This document shows, in pieces, positions 44,273 through 56,842 of a stretch of DNA of 64,000 nucleotides. Position 1 is the stretch's first letter; every line of letters starts with the position of its first letter. The notes under the pieces were generated by a model that was given only the letters and a program-made list of their open reading frames with translations, made no database searches and was not told the origin of the DNA. A program made the translations under genes and the position numbers. The stretch is from Glebionis coronaria (taxonomy: Eukaryota > Streptophyta > Magnoliopsida > Asterales > Asteraceae), in contig CM046878.1 in the NCBI GenBank assembly GCA_025667525.1, forward strand, positions 94,999,237 to 95,063,236. Reading direction: 5' to 3'.

Positions 44273-47200
44273 ATGAGTAGTTGTGTATTTATTGAACCAA
44301 GCCCCTACATATATGAGTCAATGCATGTCAGCTCCAACAAATTATTGCATGTACATTATTTAACTATCTCCAACTCTTCAAGAATCAGGACATACACATT
44401 TCCAAGATTTTCTTTTGCATCAACTCTTGACAATGATTCTCAGAACCAATGTTTTTCCACTTTATCAACATCATTATATTCAAGCTTCCAACTTTTTCCC
44501 GCAAAATTGTCCTTCTGGTAAACTCTCGACAACTTAATGTAAAAGATTAATCGATTTTCTTATTCCTTGATTTTGCTTATTCGTTGATGCTTATTGGAAG
44601 CTTCTTAACTTGCTAATTAATCTGCAGAAAAGTGTCAAATCGCGTTCACAGCTCGGCTCCACACCCAATCTCTATGTATGTCATTCTTCTCTGATGCAAC
44701 TCGTGTTTGTATTATGTTGAAATCATGAAATGTACAGTACTTCCTTGGTTTATTTAGCACGAAGACAAACATTTACATGTTTATTCACATAATTTTCGTG
44801 ATCAAGGGTGTTTAGTCATTGGTAGGGGTAAACAAATTTACTAGGTTTCATGGTTCATTTTAAAGTTTGATATGTGTTCGAGTACTCTTCATGCGACTCT
44901 AAGGATCTTTTGTTGCGAAACTGAAAATTCTGTACCAGGAAAGTTTTCGGGACGTTTTAATAAGACATACGAGAGCAGGGTTGTCCCTGAACTTTTAAAT
45001 TTTTTTAAGGCTCTGGATTATTATATATAAAGTGTCAACGTTTATAAGGTACGTATCATGCAATTAGTCATCTAAACGTGACCCTGCATTATGCATTATG
45101 CAGGCTGCATATGAGCGATACAATATCCATAGATGCCATTTTTTTTTTCAGTAGTTAGTTCTTTTGGTTGTGTTTGTGATTTTAATGTTTCAAGTTTCAA
45201 CTGTTCTAATAGTGTCCTTCAAAATATATTTTCGAATTAAATTTCTATAGTTTATTTTGTTATAAAAACAAATCTTGTTAATCAATTATATGTTGTCAGG
45301 TTGGGGTTCAAGATTAATAATGAATGCACATGTTGCAAGCCAGTTACCGGATCCGGATGACCTGGATGAACCTCTAAATTATGCACCAATCTCACCTAGG
45401 GTACTTACTCTTTAATTTATGTTCTTTGCATTATTATTAACTTGTGCTATATAGATTGTAAAACGTTCATATCGTCTGACCCATGACCCGTTAGACCCAT
45501 TTTTAAAACATGACTCATTTGACCCATGACCGAAACCGACCCGTTTGCCATCTCCGATCCATCATAGAGAATCATAATTTGGCATATCGCTTTTTGTACT
45601 ATAATTATGCTTGTGACGTATCAGATACTTGAAAAGAAGTCTCTCGTGGATGTTTTGAAAAATGCGAACTCGATGTTCCCTCAAGTAGTTATTGCTAGTA
45701 CAATATTGGCTCTTGTCTATCCACCATCTTTCACTTGGTTTACTAGCAGGTGAAATAACTATACGCCCGTTGTCACAAAGTGTTAATCTGTTATGATTCT
45801 GAATGATTATGTATGCAAAACTTTATCAGGTATTATGCCCCTGCTTTAGGCTTTTTGATGTTTGCAGTCGGGCTTAATTCAAGCGAAAAAGATTTTGCTG
45901 AGGCATTTAACAGACCAGCACCTATTTTTGCTGGTTATGTTGGTCAATTTGTTCTGAAACCGTTTCTCGGTTATGTCTTTGGCACCATGGCCATGACCAT
46001 TTTCGGGCTCCCAACTTCCTTAGGTAAGATTCATAGTTTTAAAGTTTACTCCGTATTACATAGACTGTGTCTTTCTGGTTTAATAAGAAATGTCCATCGT
46101 CGTTAGTCATTACTATTTGCATAAATGGTTTCAGGTGTTGGGATCATGCTAACTTCTTGTGTTAGCGGGGCCCAGTTCTCGAATTATGCCACTTTTCTAA
46201 CAGACCCCAAGATGGCCCCTCTAAGCATTGTTATGACCACATTATCTACTGCTACTGCTGTTTTTGTGACCCCACTTTTGTCGCTATTGCTCATTGGAAA
46301 GAAGTTGCCTGTTGATGTAAAAGGAATGATTTCCAACATTGTGCAGATTGTAGTTTCACCTGTTGTTTTTGGCTTGCTTCTGAACCGGTAAGAAGATACT
46401 AAAAATGTCCAGATAACGGGATGGGCAGGTTGATAAATAGGTTGGATATTCTCACTACGGGTCAAGTTGTGTATACTTGCTAAAACGCTTGTCCATTTTT
46501 AACTTTTGATGCATGATGAATCAGTTTATCATCCATACGGGGTTATTTACTACTCGTCTAGATATATGAATAGTACTGTTTAGAAGGTTGTATGCGTAAA
46601 AATACTTTGGGCAGCATTTAGCTACCCACTCCTCTTCTATCCTAGCTCAACAATTTGAGTTTACTCATTTTAACCCGTTTGAGATAAAACACATTTAGTT
46701 CAACGCATATTTCTTTTGGCACCTACAGGTTTTTTCCGGGAATTTCCAGTGCTATTCGACCATTTTTGCCTCCAGTATCACTTTTAGTGGCTTCTTTATG
46801 CGCGGGGGCTCCTCTTGCTATCAATATAGACTCAATTTTATCGCCTTTTGGCATATCAGTCATACTCCTTGTTATCGCCCTCCATCTATCAGCATACGTT
46901 CTTGGGTATGTATGTGCAGGCATTGCCTTCAAAAATGAACCAGATGTCAAGCCTCTGCAGAGAACACTATCTTTTGAAACAGGTACAGCCTCATAAAGTT
47001 GCATCATTCGTTTACTTTTACGGCAAGCTATGTGAAACTCATCATCGAAACAAAACTTTGTTTGAAACAGGAATGCAGAGTAGTCTATTGGCCCTTGCCC
47101 TAGCAAATAAATTCTTTCAGGATCCACTTGTGGGCGTTCCTCCAGCCATATCCGTAAGTTGATTTATATGTTTCAAACTAACTAAATATTTGTAAGCAAT

Positions 47201-47663
47201 TTGGTGTGCATAATCTAGCTTCATTTCCTATTATCCATTTGTGGGGATCATCCGGTTTCTTCTTATATGACGTAAATTAGACGTGTGAGCTATGCCTTAT
47301 CTCAAACGAGTAAAATCATAAAGTTGACCTAAACGGGAAACACGCCCAACACCACCTAACATGTAAATTATATCACTATTGTAATAATGTACGTTTTGTT
47401 ATCATGTAGTAGAAACCGTTACTTATTCTCATTGTCTTGGACAAGCAAGTCATAAACCGGACTTTGGTAATCGCCCCTGAATGCACGTTAACTTCACGTG
47501 ATTTATATGTAACATAGATTTATTGATTACAAATAGTTACATGTGTTTAGTACGGGGCACAATGTGGCTATGTAATATGTGTTGCTTGGTCTTTCTGCAG
47601 GTTGCAGTCTTGTCACTAATGGGGGTCTTCCTTATCATGGTTTGGGCCAAGAAGAAAGCATGA
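44273..47663 (+). CDS. BASS3: Sodium/metabolite cotransporter of the BASS family, BASS3-like, plastid
   Basis: Nine proposed exons: 44273-44517, 44633-44679, 45300-45400, 45625-45749, 45830-46023, 46135-46387, 46729-46982, 47071-47153 and 47601-47663. They total 1365 nt (454 residues plus stop) with all phases matching. Exon 1 is Ser-rich and acid-poor at its start, like a plastid transit peptide. Exons 4-9 code the ten-helix BASS/SBF fold. Conserved sodium-site residues are visible: the S-G-A-Q-F-S-N crossover (S253, N254) and E-T-G-M-Q (E405, Q409). The wording P-P-S-F-T-W-F-T-S-R and S-S-E-K-D-F resembles BASS3 rather than BASS1/2/4. Exon 2 is least certain: it needs an internal AG acceptor and a weaker GTCATT donor to keep frame. 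It is the only apparently intact host gene here; substrate unknown. Confidence 0.85.
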
Positions 47664-47789
47664 GTTCAAATTCTGTCCGTTGATATCCCTTTCTAATTAG
47701 CTACAGGTTTCTAAGATAAATACATCACAAACAATCGCATTTGTCTTTAGATTTGCTTTATCTTTTGTACCAAACAGTTAATACTTCAA

Positions 47790-49230
47790 GGTATTATTAA
47801 GAACCGGGTTAAAACAACATGACCACAATGGTGATGCTACTCATCAAAGATTTCAGCGTAGTAATCTTCATGTATAGTATAAAAAAGGCATTTCAGGGAT
47901 AGAACAAACCGCTTGTCCATTTATATGTTTACAAAAACATGCCAAAAAGTCAAAAATCTCAACAATGATAGTAACACCCAAACACTCCGATACCTTTTTG
48001 GTTTAACAATAGAACATAGCAGAGATATGTTTCAAGTCTACTATATTTGAATTATGAAGTGCTCAAATTTCTTATCTCAGAGCGATGTGGGACAAGTTGT
48101 TACAGGTTTCGTTTGTACGTTCTATGTTTAGATGATCTCACTTCAATATGTTATGTACTTATAATTAATTGCTATTCCAAGATTCACGATGACATGAGCA
48201 ATAAGCCATTTTTCATGAGTTCATGTTCTTGGTGATGCTGCTAATAAAAGATTTCAGCATATTAATCTTCCTGTATAGTAAAAAAATGGCATCACGATTG
48301 AGCAAACGACAAGTACCACAGGTCCGCTTTTGTATTTCACTATATATATAGTTACGAATCCACGCCAAAAAGACAAAACTAACAACCACGGTTAACTTAT
48401 GTAACGCCCCTGCCGTAGCCGAAAGTAAGAATAATCTGAAATGTTCAACTGAAACCATTGTAGAGAGTTACATGTTTCCTACTTTCTTAGAATTGTAAAG
48501 TGATCAAATTTCTTATCTTATACCGATGTGGGACGAGTTTTACAATGTACTTCTTATCTTCATGGTCTCGACTTTGTAACCATATATGCGGTATGCACAG
48601 AAGATTCTGATAACGGTTTGTACAATGACGCCCGCCTCGAATTTGTTTAAAAGAGACTAGAAGCTAACAGTAGGTGGATTAAATATCTAGAAACGCATAG
48701 TGTATGTAGTGTATCTAGTACCAATTCGACTATATCGTCAAGGCTGTGATAAACCAGCAAAGCTCAAATAGATATCAGGCTACGCTTATGGTCGATCTAA
48801 CCCTACATGTGCTCGACTAGGACCTAAAAGTATCAAAGAAACATACTAGTAAATATTTGTTGATTCGGTATATCCCCGTATGATTCCTTAATGAGAGTTC
48901 TTTAGCATTAGTCCAGCCTAAAATGATCTTTGTCATACATAATGCTTTTAAGCTACTGTCTTAGACTTATAGAGCGCTCAAGTTACTTATCTCATAGCGA
49001 TGTGGGACAAGTTGTTACACGTTTCGTTTGTATGTTCTATGTTTAAGATGATTTCTCTTCAATATGTTATGTACTTAGTATTAACTTCCTAACCTTTATT
49101 CCAAGACTCGGGATGACATGAGAAATGAGTCGTTTTTCATGAGTTCATGTTCTTAACGATGCTACTAAATGAAGATTTCAGTGTATTCATGTATAGTATT
49201 AACAAGGCATCAGGATTCAAGATGGCGTTG
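47790..49230 (+). repeat. Cluster of imperfect direct repeats downstream of BASS3
   Basis: At least three diverged copies of a 150-400 bp unit. The GATTTCAGCNTANTAATCTTC-like block recurs at about 47849, 48250 and 49173. AGCGATGTGGGACAAGTTGT recurs at 48081 and 48999, with a diverged copy near 48524. A GTTCATGTTCTT block recurs at 48219 and 49143. No gene is seen to 49440. The units may come from an old element duplicated in place. Confidence 0.6.
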
Positions 49231-50029
49231 ACATAAGAAATGAGTTGATACTCATGTTCTCAACTTCAGACCCATGTTACTACAGAAGATTCTGAATATA
49301 GAATGTCGCCACACGTAAAACATTTGATTTAAGATATTAGAAGCTGGTGTTTGCAGGTCTGGGTGTTGTACGGTCTAGTAGAGTTCCAACTTATGGCCGA
49401 TCTAAAGCTACATATTGTGCTCACTGCTCTTATGCTAACGTCTATATGAGGGCGAGTCCGATGGCCTGAGGCCTCCGTTGGGCCTCATTTAGGATTTTAG
49501 GCTCGAAATTCTCATTGCAACTCAAAACACGGCTTAAAGAATAGGATTAAGACTTTTCAACTTAACATAAATACAACCCATAATATTTCTTCACAACCGT
49601 ATATTAAGACCTAATGAAAAACCCAATTCTCTTTTGGAATATGAAAAACATTACCCGTCGTATTTGTATCACCTCGGTCATTAAACTCACGTGTGAGTTG
49701 GTCAAGAAAAAAATGGGTTATCTAAGAAACTCACTCACCGACAAGTCACCGTCACATCAGGTTTTCTACAACCCACCTAAACTCCTTTTTGGAGATAATA
49801 ACACTCATCCAAACTCACTACAATTCACTTTTCATACTTATTTTTTTTATTATTTAAACACACCTCACTCACAAAAAACACCCAATAATAAACTTAAGAA
49901 AAAAAAAAAAAAACCACCCGGACCCACAAAAATAAACTGATCATGTTTTTTGATGTGTGAAAGTAAGTCGCGCGCGAGTTTTTGGGGCAGGAATGGGAGT
50001 AGCGAGTGAGTTTGGGTAACCCACTCGTG
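49231..50029. other. Intergenic, no gene
   Basis: Includes an A14 tract (49903-49916) and C-rich ACTCACTCACCG text. The ORF at 49614-49940 is low-complexity and not supported. Confidence 0.4.
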
Positions 50030-50038
50030 GGTTGATAC

Positions 50039-50224
50039 AAGGGGCGGAGCTAGAGGGGTTCCCGGGATACACGGGAACCCGATGAAATTTTGTCGCGTAG
50101 TGTATATATTTGCTAAAAATCTTTATTTTTTCAAAATGAACTCGGTCCCAAAATTATGTGCTACATAGGTAGTCGTATTAAAAATTTTGTGCACCCGATG
50201 ACTTTATACTTTGGCTCCGCCCTT
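50039..50224. mobile_element. 186-bp MITE with 9-bp target duplication (Mutator-like)
   Basis: Ends AAGGGGCGGAGC and GGCTCCGCCCTT form terminal inverted repeats with one base difference in length. GGTTGATAC flanks it on both sides (50030-50038, 50225-50233). A 9-bp duplication is characteristic of Mutator-type transposition. No coding capacity. Confidence 0.75.
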
Positions 50225-50251
50225 GGTTGATACCCACTCCAACCAGCCTAA

Positions 50252-50931
50252 GAGCATCAACATTGCATAGTTTTTGAAAGACTTGAACAATTAAATGCAT
50301 TGAATGTTTCATACTTTTAGCCAAGGTTCTCAAGATCCCGATCTTGATCTTAGGATCTTACGATTTTACGATACTACAAAGTAAAAACGATCCGGATCTT
50401 ACGTAGGATCTTTGCATGCTTAAGATCTTATAGGATCCCGATCTTGATCATAGGATCTTAGGACCTACTACGATCCGATCTTACTTTTTCTTCAGCGACA
50501 AGCTAAAAACCTACAAATTTATAGGTTCTATTTTGTATAATCTAAAAACAACATGTAAATCTTCTTATACATTTCACAATCATAATTTAGAACCACATTT
50601 TTATGAAATATTCGTTTAATTTTGTGTTTACTATGTATATTAATTTGTAAAATATTGCAAAGACTACTAAGAAAATTACATTATAGTAGGATCTTACGAT
50701 CCCGATCCTACTTTACGATTTCGATCTTACAAAGACGAAAACGATCATAGGTAAGATACCGATCTTGAAAACCTTGCTTTTAGCACTAAAGCTTTGAGCA
50801 AAGACTTGGACTATGTTAAGTCTTTATAAAAAAGCTTTCCAAAAGTTTATTAGTGTAATGCATAAAAAGTAATTAAAAGACTTTGAAGAAATAGAAAAAG
50901 CTTTTACTTAGTTTATCCATAATGGGTGCTC
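50252..50931. mobile_element. Outer MITE with TAA duplication (Harbinger/Tourist-like), split by an inner MITE
   Basis: Ends GAGCATC and GGTGCTC (inverted, one mismatch), flanked by TAA (50249-50251, 50932-50934). The GAGCATC end and 3-bp TAA/TTA duplication are usual for Tourist-like elements. Without the inner element it is about 217 bp. Confidence 0.55.
50322..50776. mobile_element. Inner 455-bp MITE, GATC-rich, 8-bp duplication (hAT-like)
   Basis: Terminal inverted repeats CAAGGTTCTCAAGATC and GATCTTGAAAACCTTG; CTTTTAGC duplicated at 50314-50321 and 50777-50784. Eight-base duplications fit hAT elements. The interior near both ends is dense in GGATCTTACGATC-type words that can fold back over 100 bp or more. 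Confidence 0.75.
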
Positions 50932-50934
50932 TAA

Positions 50935-51501
50935 GTAAGTTATACTACCTATGTGGATTTTTTTTCTTTTTATATATTTTGTTAGTTTGTGATGATATTT
51001 AGTGAGGATATAATTTTATATAAATTGATATTTCATAAACAGTGAGTTTCTCACCACAACTAGCCCACTACGATTGAAAAAGAGTTATGTGAATAAAAAA
51101 AGAATGGCCCTTTATTTATAGTTCTTACATTAACTGGTCTGGAAATAGGTGTAGCCAGTTGAGGTTGCGATGATGTGAAATTGACCACGACCACCACTCC
51201 CTATAGACAAAACTCACGAATGAGTTACCTTTCTATCAAACAAATACTTGCGCGCGTGACTTATGATATGGATGATGAGTCAACATTAGTGTGATCTTTC
51301 TTTTATTTGATTATATTTTATTTGTTTGTGAATGTAAGAATATTTAATAAGTTATAATTTATATAAAATTAATATTTTAATAAAATATATGTTTTTTATT
51401 ATTTTTTTAACTGTATAATATATGTTTAAAATAATTAAATAATAAATGTTAGTAATTACTATTAATCTTTTTGGTTGATCCCTTTGGTTGGATCTATATT
51501 C
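50935..51501. other. AT-rich spacer before element H
   Basis: No gene or repeat boundary seen; very AT-rich from 51290 to 51470. Confidence 0.4.
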
Positions 51502-51999
51502 TGTTAAGAATTAGTATAATAGTTTGTAATCAAACTAAAACACTTTAAGCACTCTTACTAACACTAAATAAGTTATGCGGAATCTAACTTATAAAGCACA
51601 GAAGAACAGAATTACTTTTAACTATTCGATTCTCTTATTAATCGATTTGAATGAGGTACATGAAAGACATTGTACCTATGTTCCTTTTATAGAGTAAGGA
51701 ACCCTAGAAACCTTAGAATATTCAATAAAGATAACTATATCACAGACGATATATTATCAATATTCTAACTATTTAGGTATATTAAATAAGGTATACTTTA
51801 ACTATAACTATGACATATCTTATACAAAGATATATTCGTCCTAATTATCATAGCAGTACTTACTTTATAAGTAGCAGTACTTACTTTATAAGTAGAAGTA
51901 CTTACTATGTACCGCGTTAACACTAACGGTACTTACATAACGTTAACTGTACTTGGAATATACTAACGGTACTTGACACTTAACAAATAATTCCCAACA
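51502..51999 (-). repeat. 3' LTR of element H
   Basis: On the minus strand it starts TGTTGGGAATTATTTG and ends TTCTTAACA, 498 bp. A CTATAAAAGG TATA box lies near 51697-51688. A duplicated AGCAGTACTTACTTTATAAGT-like block is at 51855-51905. Only one LTR is in the window. Confidence 0.75.
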
Positions 52000-52012
52000 T
52001 TCCTCCCCTAAA
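52000..52012 (-). other. Polypurine tract of element H
   Basis: Minus-strand TTTAGGGGAGGAA immediately before the LTR start. Confidence 0.7.
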
Positions 52013-52369
52013 CAAGAAATGATAACTTGTTGTCTTCTTGTTTCTCTGGTACTGGATGTATTAAAAATACATGTCTTCAGTCTTTTATTCATCCTTGTAT
52101 TGAACTTGGTAATTTGTATTTGTATTTAACTGAATGTAGCCAAACACTTCAAATATAGATCTTCTTGTGTCTTCTAAACATCCATTCATCTTTGCAGCAT
52201 CAGTTATTGTCTTCTTGAGTTTAGTCCTTGAACTCTTGATCATAAATCTTTGTCTTGATTTGATGATAACAAAACCTTCTAAGTATTATTTATAAATACT
52301 TCTTTGCCTACAAACTTCATACCTGAAATAAAACAGTTAACAACAAACACCAATCTGTATTGGCTTCAT

Positions 52370-52720
52370 GATTTTTAGCAAATCACCAGCTATCAACGGA
52401 TTTGATAAATTCTTTACCAGTTAGCCGTACACTCTGGAATAGCCAATACTTTATTCACAAAGAATAAGGTGTAATGAAAACCTTACAATTTTTGGTAAAT
52501 TGTCAACCATCAACGGATTTGATGAAGTGTTTACCTTTTATCGTTTGTCTAGGACTAGCTAACTCTTTGTCTCGAAACAAGGTGAGTTAGAACCATATAG
52601 TTTTTAGCAAACTATCATCTTTCAACGGATTTGATAAGTCTTTACCACAAATCGTTTGCTTATGGACTAGCCAGTTCTTATGTGTGTTAGACATGGTGAA
52701 CTGAGAACTATTTGTGAAGT
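52370..52720 (-). repeat. Three tandem repeats of about 115 bp in the 3' region of H
   Basis: Each unit contains ATCAACGGATTTGAT (52392-52406, 52509-52523, and TTCAACGGATTTGAT at 52621-52635), preceded by a TTTTTAGCAAA-like word and followed by TTTACC...CGTTTG. The word is itself a short inverted repeat (ATCAA...TTTGAT). 52013-52369 has no gene. Confidence 0.65.
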
Positions 52721-52739
52721 GTGACTGAAAGTCAAACAC

Positions 52740-55700
52740 TTAAGATTCTTTCTCAGCTTCTTCCTCATCTTTCAAATCCTTGATTTGTTGTTTAACCATT
52801 CTGATCAACTCCAAAGCATCAACAGACTCTTCTGTAACCTCTAATTGATGTTCTAAGATCCATTCCAACAATTTTCTTTTGAAAGGGTAAGTTTTCTCTT
52901 GCAGCATATAGTATGTAACACCATCTACATCCAAAATATGCAATCCACATGACCTGTAATATCTCTAGTAACTAGGAACCTGATTCTCTAATTCCTTCAA
53001 CATTTCTTGATCATAATTGTGTGGCTCATACATAAAGAGAAATTCCCAGTATAATAGTGATACTTCAGTTTTACCTGCATTCCCTTCTTGAACTAACCTT
53101 GAAAGATCTTGAATATCTTGTCTGTCAAGAATGTGAATAATATCCTCCAAAAGTCTGAATACTCTTGTTGTGCCATTAGTTCTCTGAATTCCATGAGCTT
53201 CAAGTCCTTGATCTGTAGAGTAAATCCACTTAGCAATGGATGCTCTTTTTCCAAAAATCTCTGTATCAATACATTGATCTTCAAATTTCACAATCTTCAA
53301 GTACTTCTTTAAGCTCTCATCATCATCACTATCCTATGCTGTTGTTTTAGCTTTCTTAACTTTCTTCTTTAGCTTTGTTGACCTTTTCCTTTTAACACTC
53401 TTGGAAATTCCCTCAAGTTCTGTTGAACCCTCTTCCAAGTTTGTATGTACCGTCTCCTCAGTATGTACTGTTGTATGTACTGTTGACTGTGTATGTACTG
53501 CTTGTACATTTTCAGTCTGAGCAATACCTTGAGTTTCAACTCTTGTATTCATTCTTTGAGCAGTCTCTTCCTCCCTTGAACTTACTTTCTCCTTTTTATT
53601 ATTCCTCACATAAGTGGTCTTGATAGGTGGGGATGTATTTGTAGGTTTAGCAGTACTTGGCTCAATTCTAGGAGTACTACCAAATTGTCTTTGTTGTTGT
53701 AGATGTTTCTTGAATTCTTCAACAGCTTTCTTATCTGCTTCAGATCCAATCTCAACAAAATTCAATTCAGTCCTCTTACTTTGCTCATACAAAGTCTTGA
53801 TTTCTTCAAAATTCTTCTTCACCAGCTGAATATGAGTAAATCCTTTAACTTTCTTAAGAAAGTTCATCATCTGATTTCTAATCTACATAGTAGTTGGAGG
53901 CTTAATCTTTTCTTTCCTTCTCTTTTCAGCAAAGAATCTTTGTTGATCCCTTACCAGATCATCAATCAATTTTGATTTCTCTTCTTCATCATATGCATCT
54001 CTCTCTTCAGCTATCAATGAGTCTGCAAGAAGCTCACTTGCATGTATCTCAGCTTGAATCCTGTCATACTCTTGTATGTTCCATTCTTGCTGTATTCTTT
54101 TAGCTTCTAGCAAATCTTGCTTTGCTGCAAGTTCTTCCTGCAATTCATTTTCACGAATTTGTGCTTGCATTCTATAAGCAAATTCCTCATCATGGTCTAT
54201 TTGATTAAATCTGTACATGACTTTGTTTATATCATCATCTGAATCACTTTCATCTTCAGATTCAGATAATAATTGCTTCTTCCCCTTATCCTTTGGATTA
54301 ATCTTAGGTAGCCTCTTCTTCAGCTTGGTAGTTGTTTCTTCATCAGCTTGCTGTTGAATGACTATACCTTTAGTAGGGTGTGAAGCTTGAACTTTCTTAC
54401 CTTGAATTTGATCCTTTTTGGCAAGAACTTCTTGTTGTGTCTTTTCTCTACTTCTGCTTGTTTAGTCTTCTCAACTAAATTCTTCTTTAAATCAAGCAGC
54501 AATTGGGCTAAAGTCTCATTTTCTCCAAAAGAAGTTTGACTTTCTAGTGAAGGATGATCACCAATGGTACTTGCAATCGGCTTAGTTGGCTTAGCAGTAC
54601 TTGGGTCTTCAACAATGTCAGTAGTACTTGCAGTCGGCTTAGTTGGCTTAGCAGTACTTGGATCTTCAACAATGTTGACTTCACCAGTATTAGACACACT
54701 TGTTTCTTCAATCACCTGTGTATCCCCAGATACTCTTTCTTCCATAGAAGCCATCATATCAACTTGCACCTCTTCAGTCTTGTCAGATTCATTGCTCATT
54801 CTTGATCTAGACAGTACTTGTAAAGTCTGTTTCCTTTGAAACCATACTTGTCATTGTGGTGATGGAATTGAATATACAGGAAACTGAATAGTAATTTCCT
54901 CCAACTTCTCATAGAAAGCACTCCAATTAGCTTGAAGTGGTGATTGAGTTGATGGTTCTGGCTGAGTTGTCAATGTTTCTGCAACTTGTGGCCCCTCTGG
55001 CTGATTTATCAACTTTTCTTGAACTTGTGGTTCCTCTGGCTGAGTTACCAACATTTCTTGAACTTGTGGTTCCTTTGGAGTAGGTTGTGGTTCTTGCTGT
55101 TGAATCTCCATATCTGAAGGTCCATCCACACCAGTCTCTAAACCAGTTCCATCTTTATAAGTCCCCATGACATCTTCATCCAATTCAAAATTGATGTCAT
55201 TTCCAGAGATCCTTGTCTGATTATTAGAAGAAGGTGGTTGTTCTTCATTATTCCTCCCATGTTTGGTTGCATTCAGTTGCCTTTTCTTGTGGTTCCTGAA
55301 TCTTTGCTTCTTGATTGCAGATTTCTGAACAGATCTATATTGCCTCATCTAAGGTGATACTTTGTTCCTTAACTTGAGTAGGCTAGCCTCCAATTCAGCA
55401 ATTCTCTTGTCTTGAACAAGCTTTTCTTTCTGCAGTACCTGTACCTGTTGGGACAAACTTGTACACAAAGTAGTTAAATTTGCAACATCCACTACCTCTG
55501 GTGCTTGTGCTTGTGGTGAACCACTAGTAGTAATAGAAACATCAGGTGTATGGATCATCTCATCAGTGTTTGGTGGAACACCAATATTATGAGAAAAAGA
55601 TTGTGAATCTTCTAGGGAATGGGAACTCTGGTGAGAAGGAGTTTGCTGAGAAGCACTAGCATTTCTAGGTTCCTCACCTTCTTGATTGGCAGGTTGGGCT

Positions 55701-56443
55701 AACATATGAGCAAACAATGGTGTTAATGTTCCTGAAAAGGCATTGCCTTGTTTGGCCAAGAAAGAGAAATTTCTCTTTGTGAATGAAGGGACATCCCATG
55801 TATCAGTTAATTCTGGTAGGTTAGGTATTTAGTCACCAACTAAAGTCTAAATGAATCTAGGATACATTAAAAACTTCTTAGTCCCTTCCAAATTCCTAGT
55901 CATGCCTTCAAAAATTAATTTTGAAAAATTAAAAACCCTGTTATTTGCTAAACAAATACCAGCAGATGGCAATGCAGCAGGTATTTGATCAAAAGATGTA
56001 CTTTTTGAACTTAAACAGTGAATAATAGCATGAAAAAGCAATTTCCATTGCGGTGAAAATAAAGCTTTAAAGAAAGTAAGACTTTCGCTACCACCTCCAT
56101 AGCCCATGGCTGCAAGGCCATCATGAATCTCTGTATTATTAAGCATACTAAGTCCATTTTTGTCATTTAATCTCAAACTTGCTCGTAGCAGTACCTCAGT
56201 GACATATATATTTCTATGATTCACCCTAGCCTTAATGCAAGGTTGACCAAAACGAGTACCTAATACAACAATATCCCAAAATTGTTCAACAATGGGTATA
56301 GAGATAACTGGACTTACAGTGAGTGCAAAGCGAACATGACTTTGAGATAGGAAACCAAGCATCTCATGGAAACCCAGAGAGTCATCATTCGTAGCAAGAT
56401 TCGCAACCAAATTATGCTTAGAGATTACTTGTAAAGCAGCCAT
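52740..56443 (-). pseudogene. Post-pol ORF of element H (SIRE extra ORF), decayed
   Basis: A start M-A-A-L-Q-V at 56443 leads into a globular N-terminal region (V-E-Q-F-W-D, G-L-A-A-M-G-Y-G-G, M-Y-P-R-F). This is the type commonly annotated in Asteraceae genomes as synaptobrevin/longin-like; that annotation is from memory. A Pro/Gln/Ser-rich middle, a tandem peptide (D-P-S-T-A-K-P-T-K-P twice, about 54570-54680), a Glu/Arg-rich coiled coil (54218-53883), and a C-terminal part with D-R-Q-D-I-Q-D-L and E-K-T-Y-P-F-K follow. Frames agree except for one shift near 54455, with stops at about 55847, 55349, 53883, 53334 and 52965 among others. Full length would be about 1200 residues. Function unknown; called env-like by position only. 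Confidence 0.7.
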
Positions 56444-56842
56444 TAGTATTTTTGATGATTGAAAGATTAGAAAGAAGGTTATAGAATCAAGAGATAAAAA
56501 TAAAAGATTAGGTGAATCAATTGTGTAATTGGGGTAAGTATTTAAGTAAATAACAAACCCAAGCGCGAAGAAACCGCCAAATTTACAAAAGAGACCCTTA
56601 AAGGTACAATGGACATGTAGCGGTACATGGAACATAAGAGGTACTTGGTTTTGTGTTAGCAGTACTTGGAGTGACAACGGTGCCTCACAAATTTGACCAG
56701 TTCATGCTTTCCACTAGACATGTAACCTCTTTTATCTTTTTCTATAAACCTGCAATAACATCAAAAACACAAAACATAGACTATACAATAAAAATTATAA
56801 AAATTTGTACAACTATTACCTCCCCTCAACATATGCAGCATG

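Noticed and set aside
44273..47663. BASS1, BASS2 or BASS4 assignment
   Set aside because: The core wording (S-S-E-K-D-F, F-T-W-F-T-S-R) differs from what I know of those paralogs and fits BASS3 better; a tree would decide.
48047..49230. LTR or TRIM element bounded by TGTAACGCCCC (48406) and GTTACA
   Set aside because: The terminal words do not occur in the right order or with a target duplication; only imperfect direct repeats can be supported.
50039..50224. tRNA-derived SINE
   Set aside because: Inverted ends with a 9-bp duplication and no A/B boxes or poly-A tail indicate a DNA-transposon MITE.
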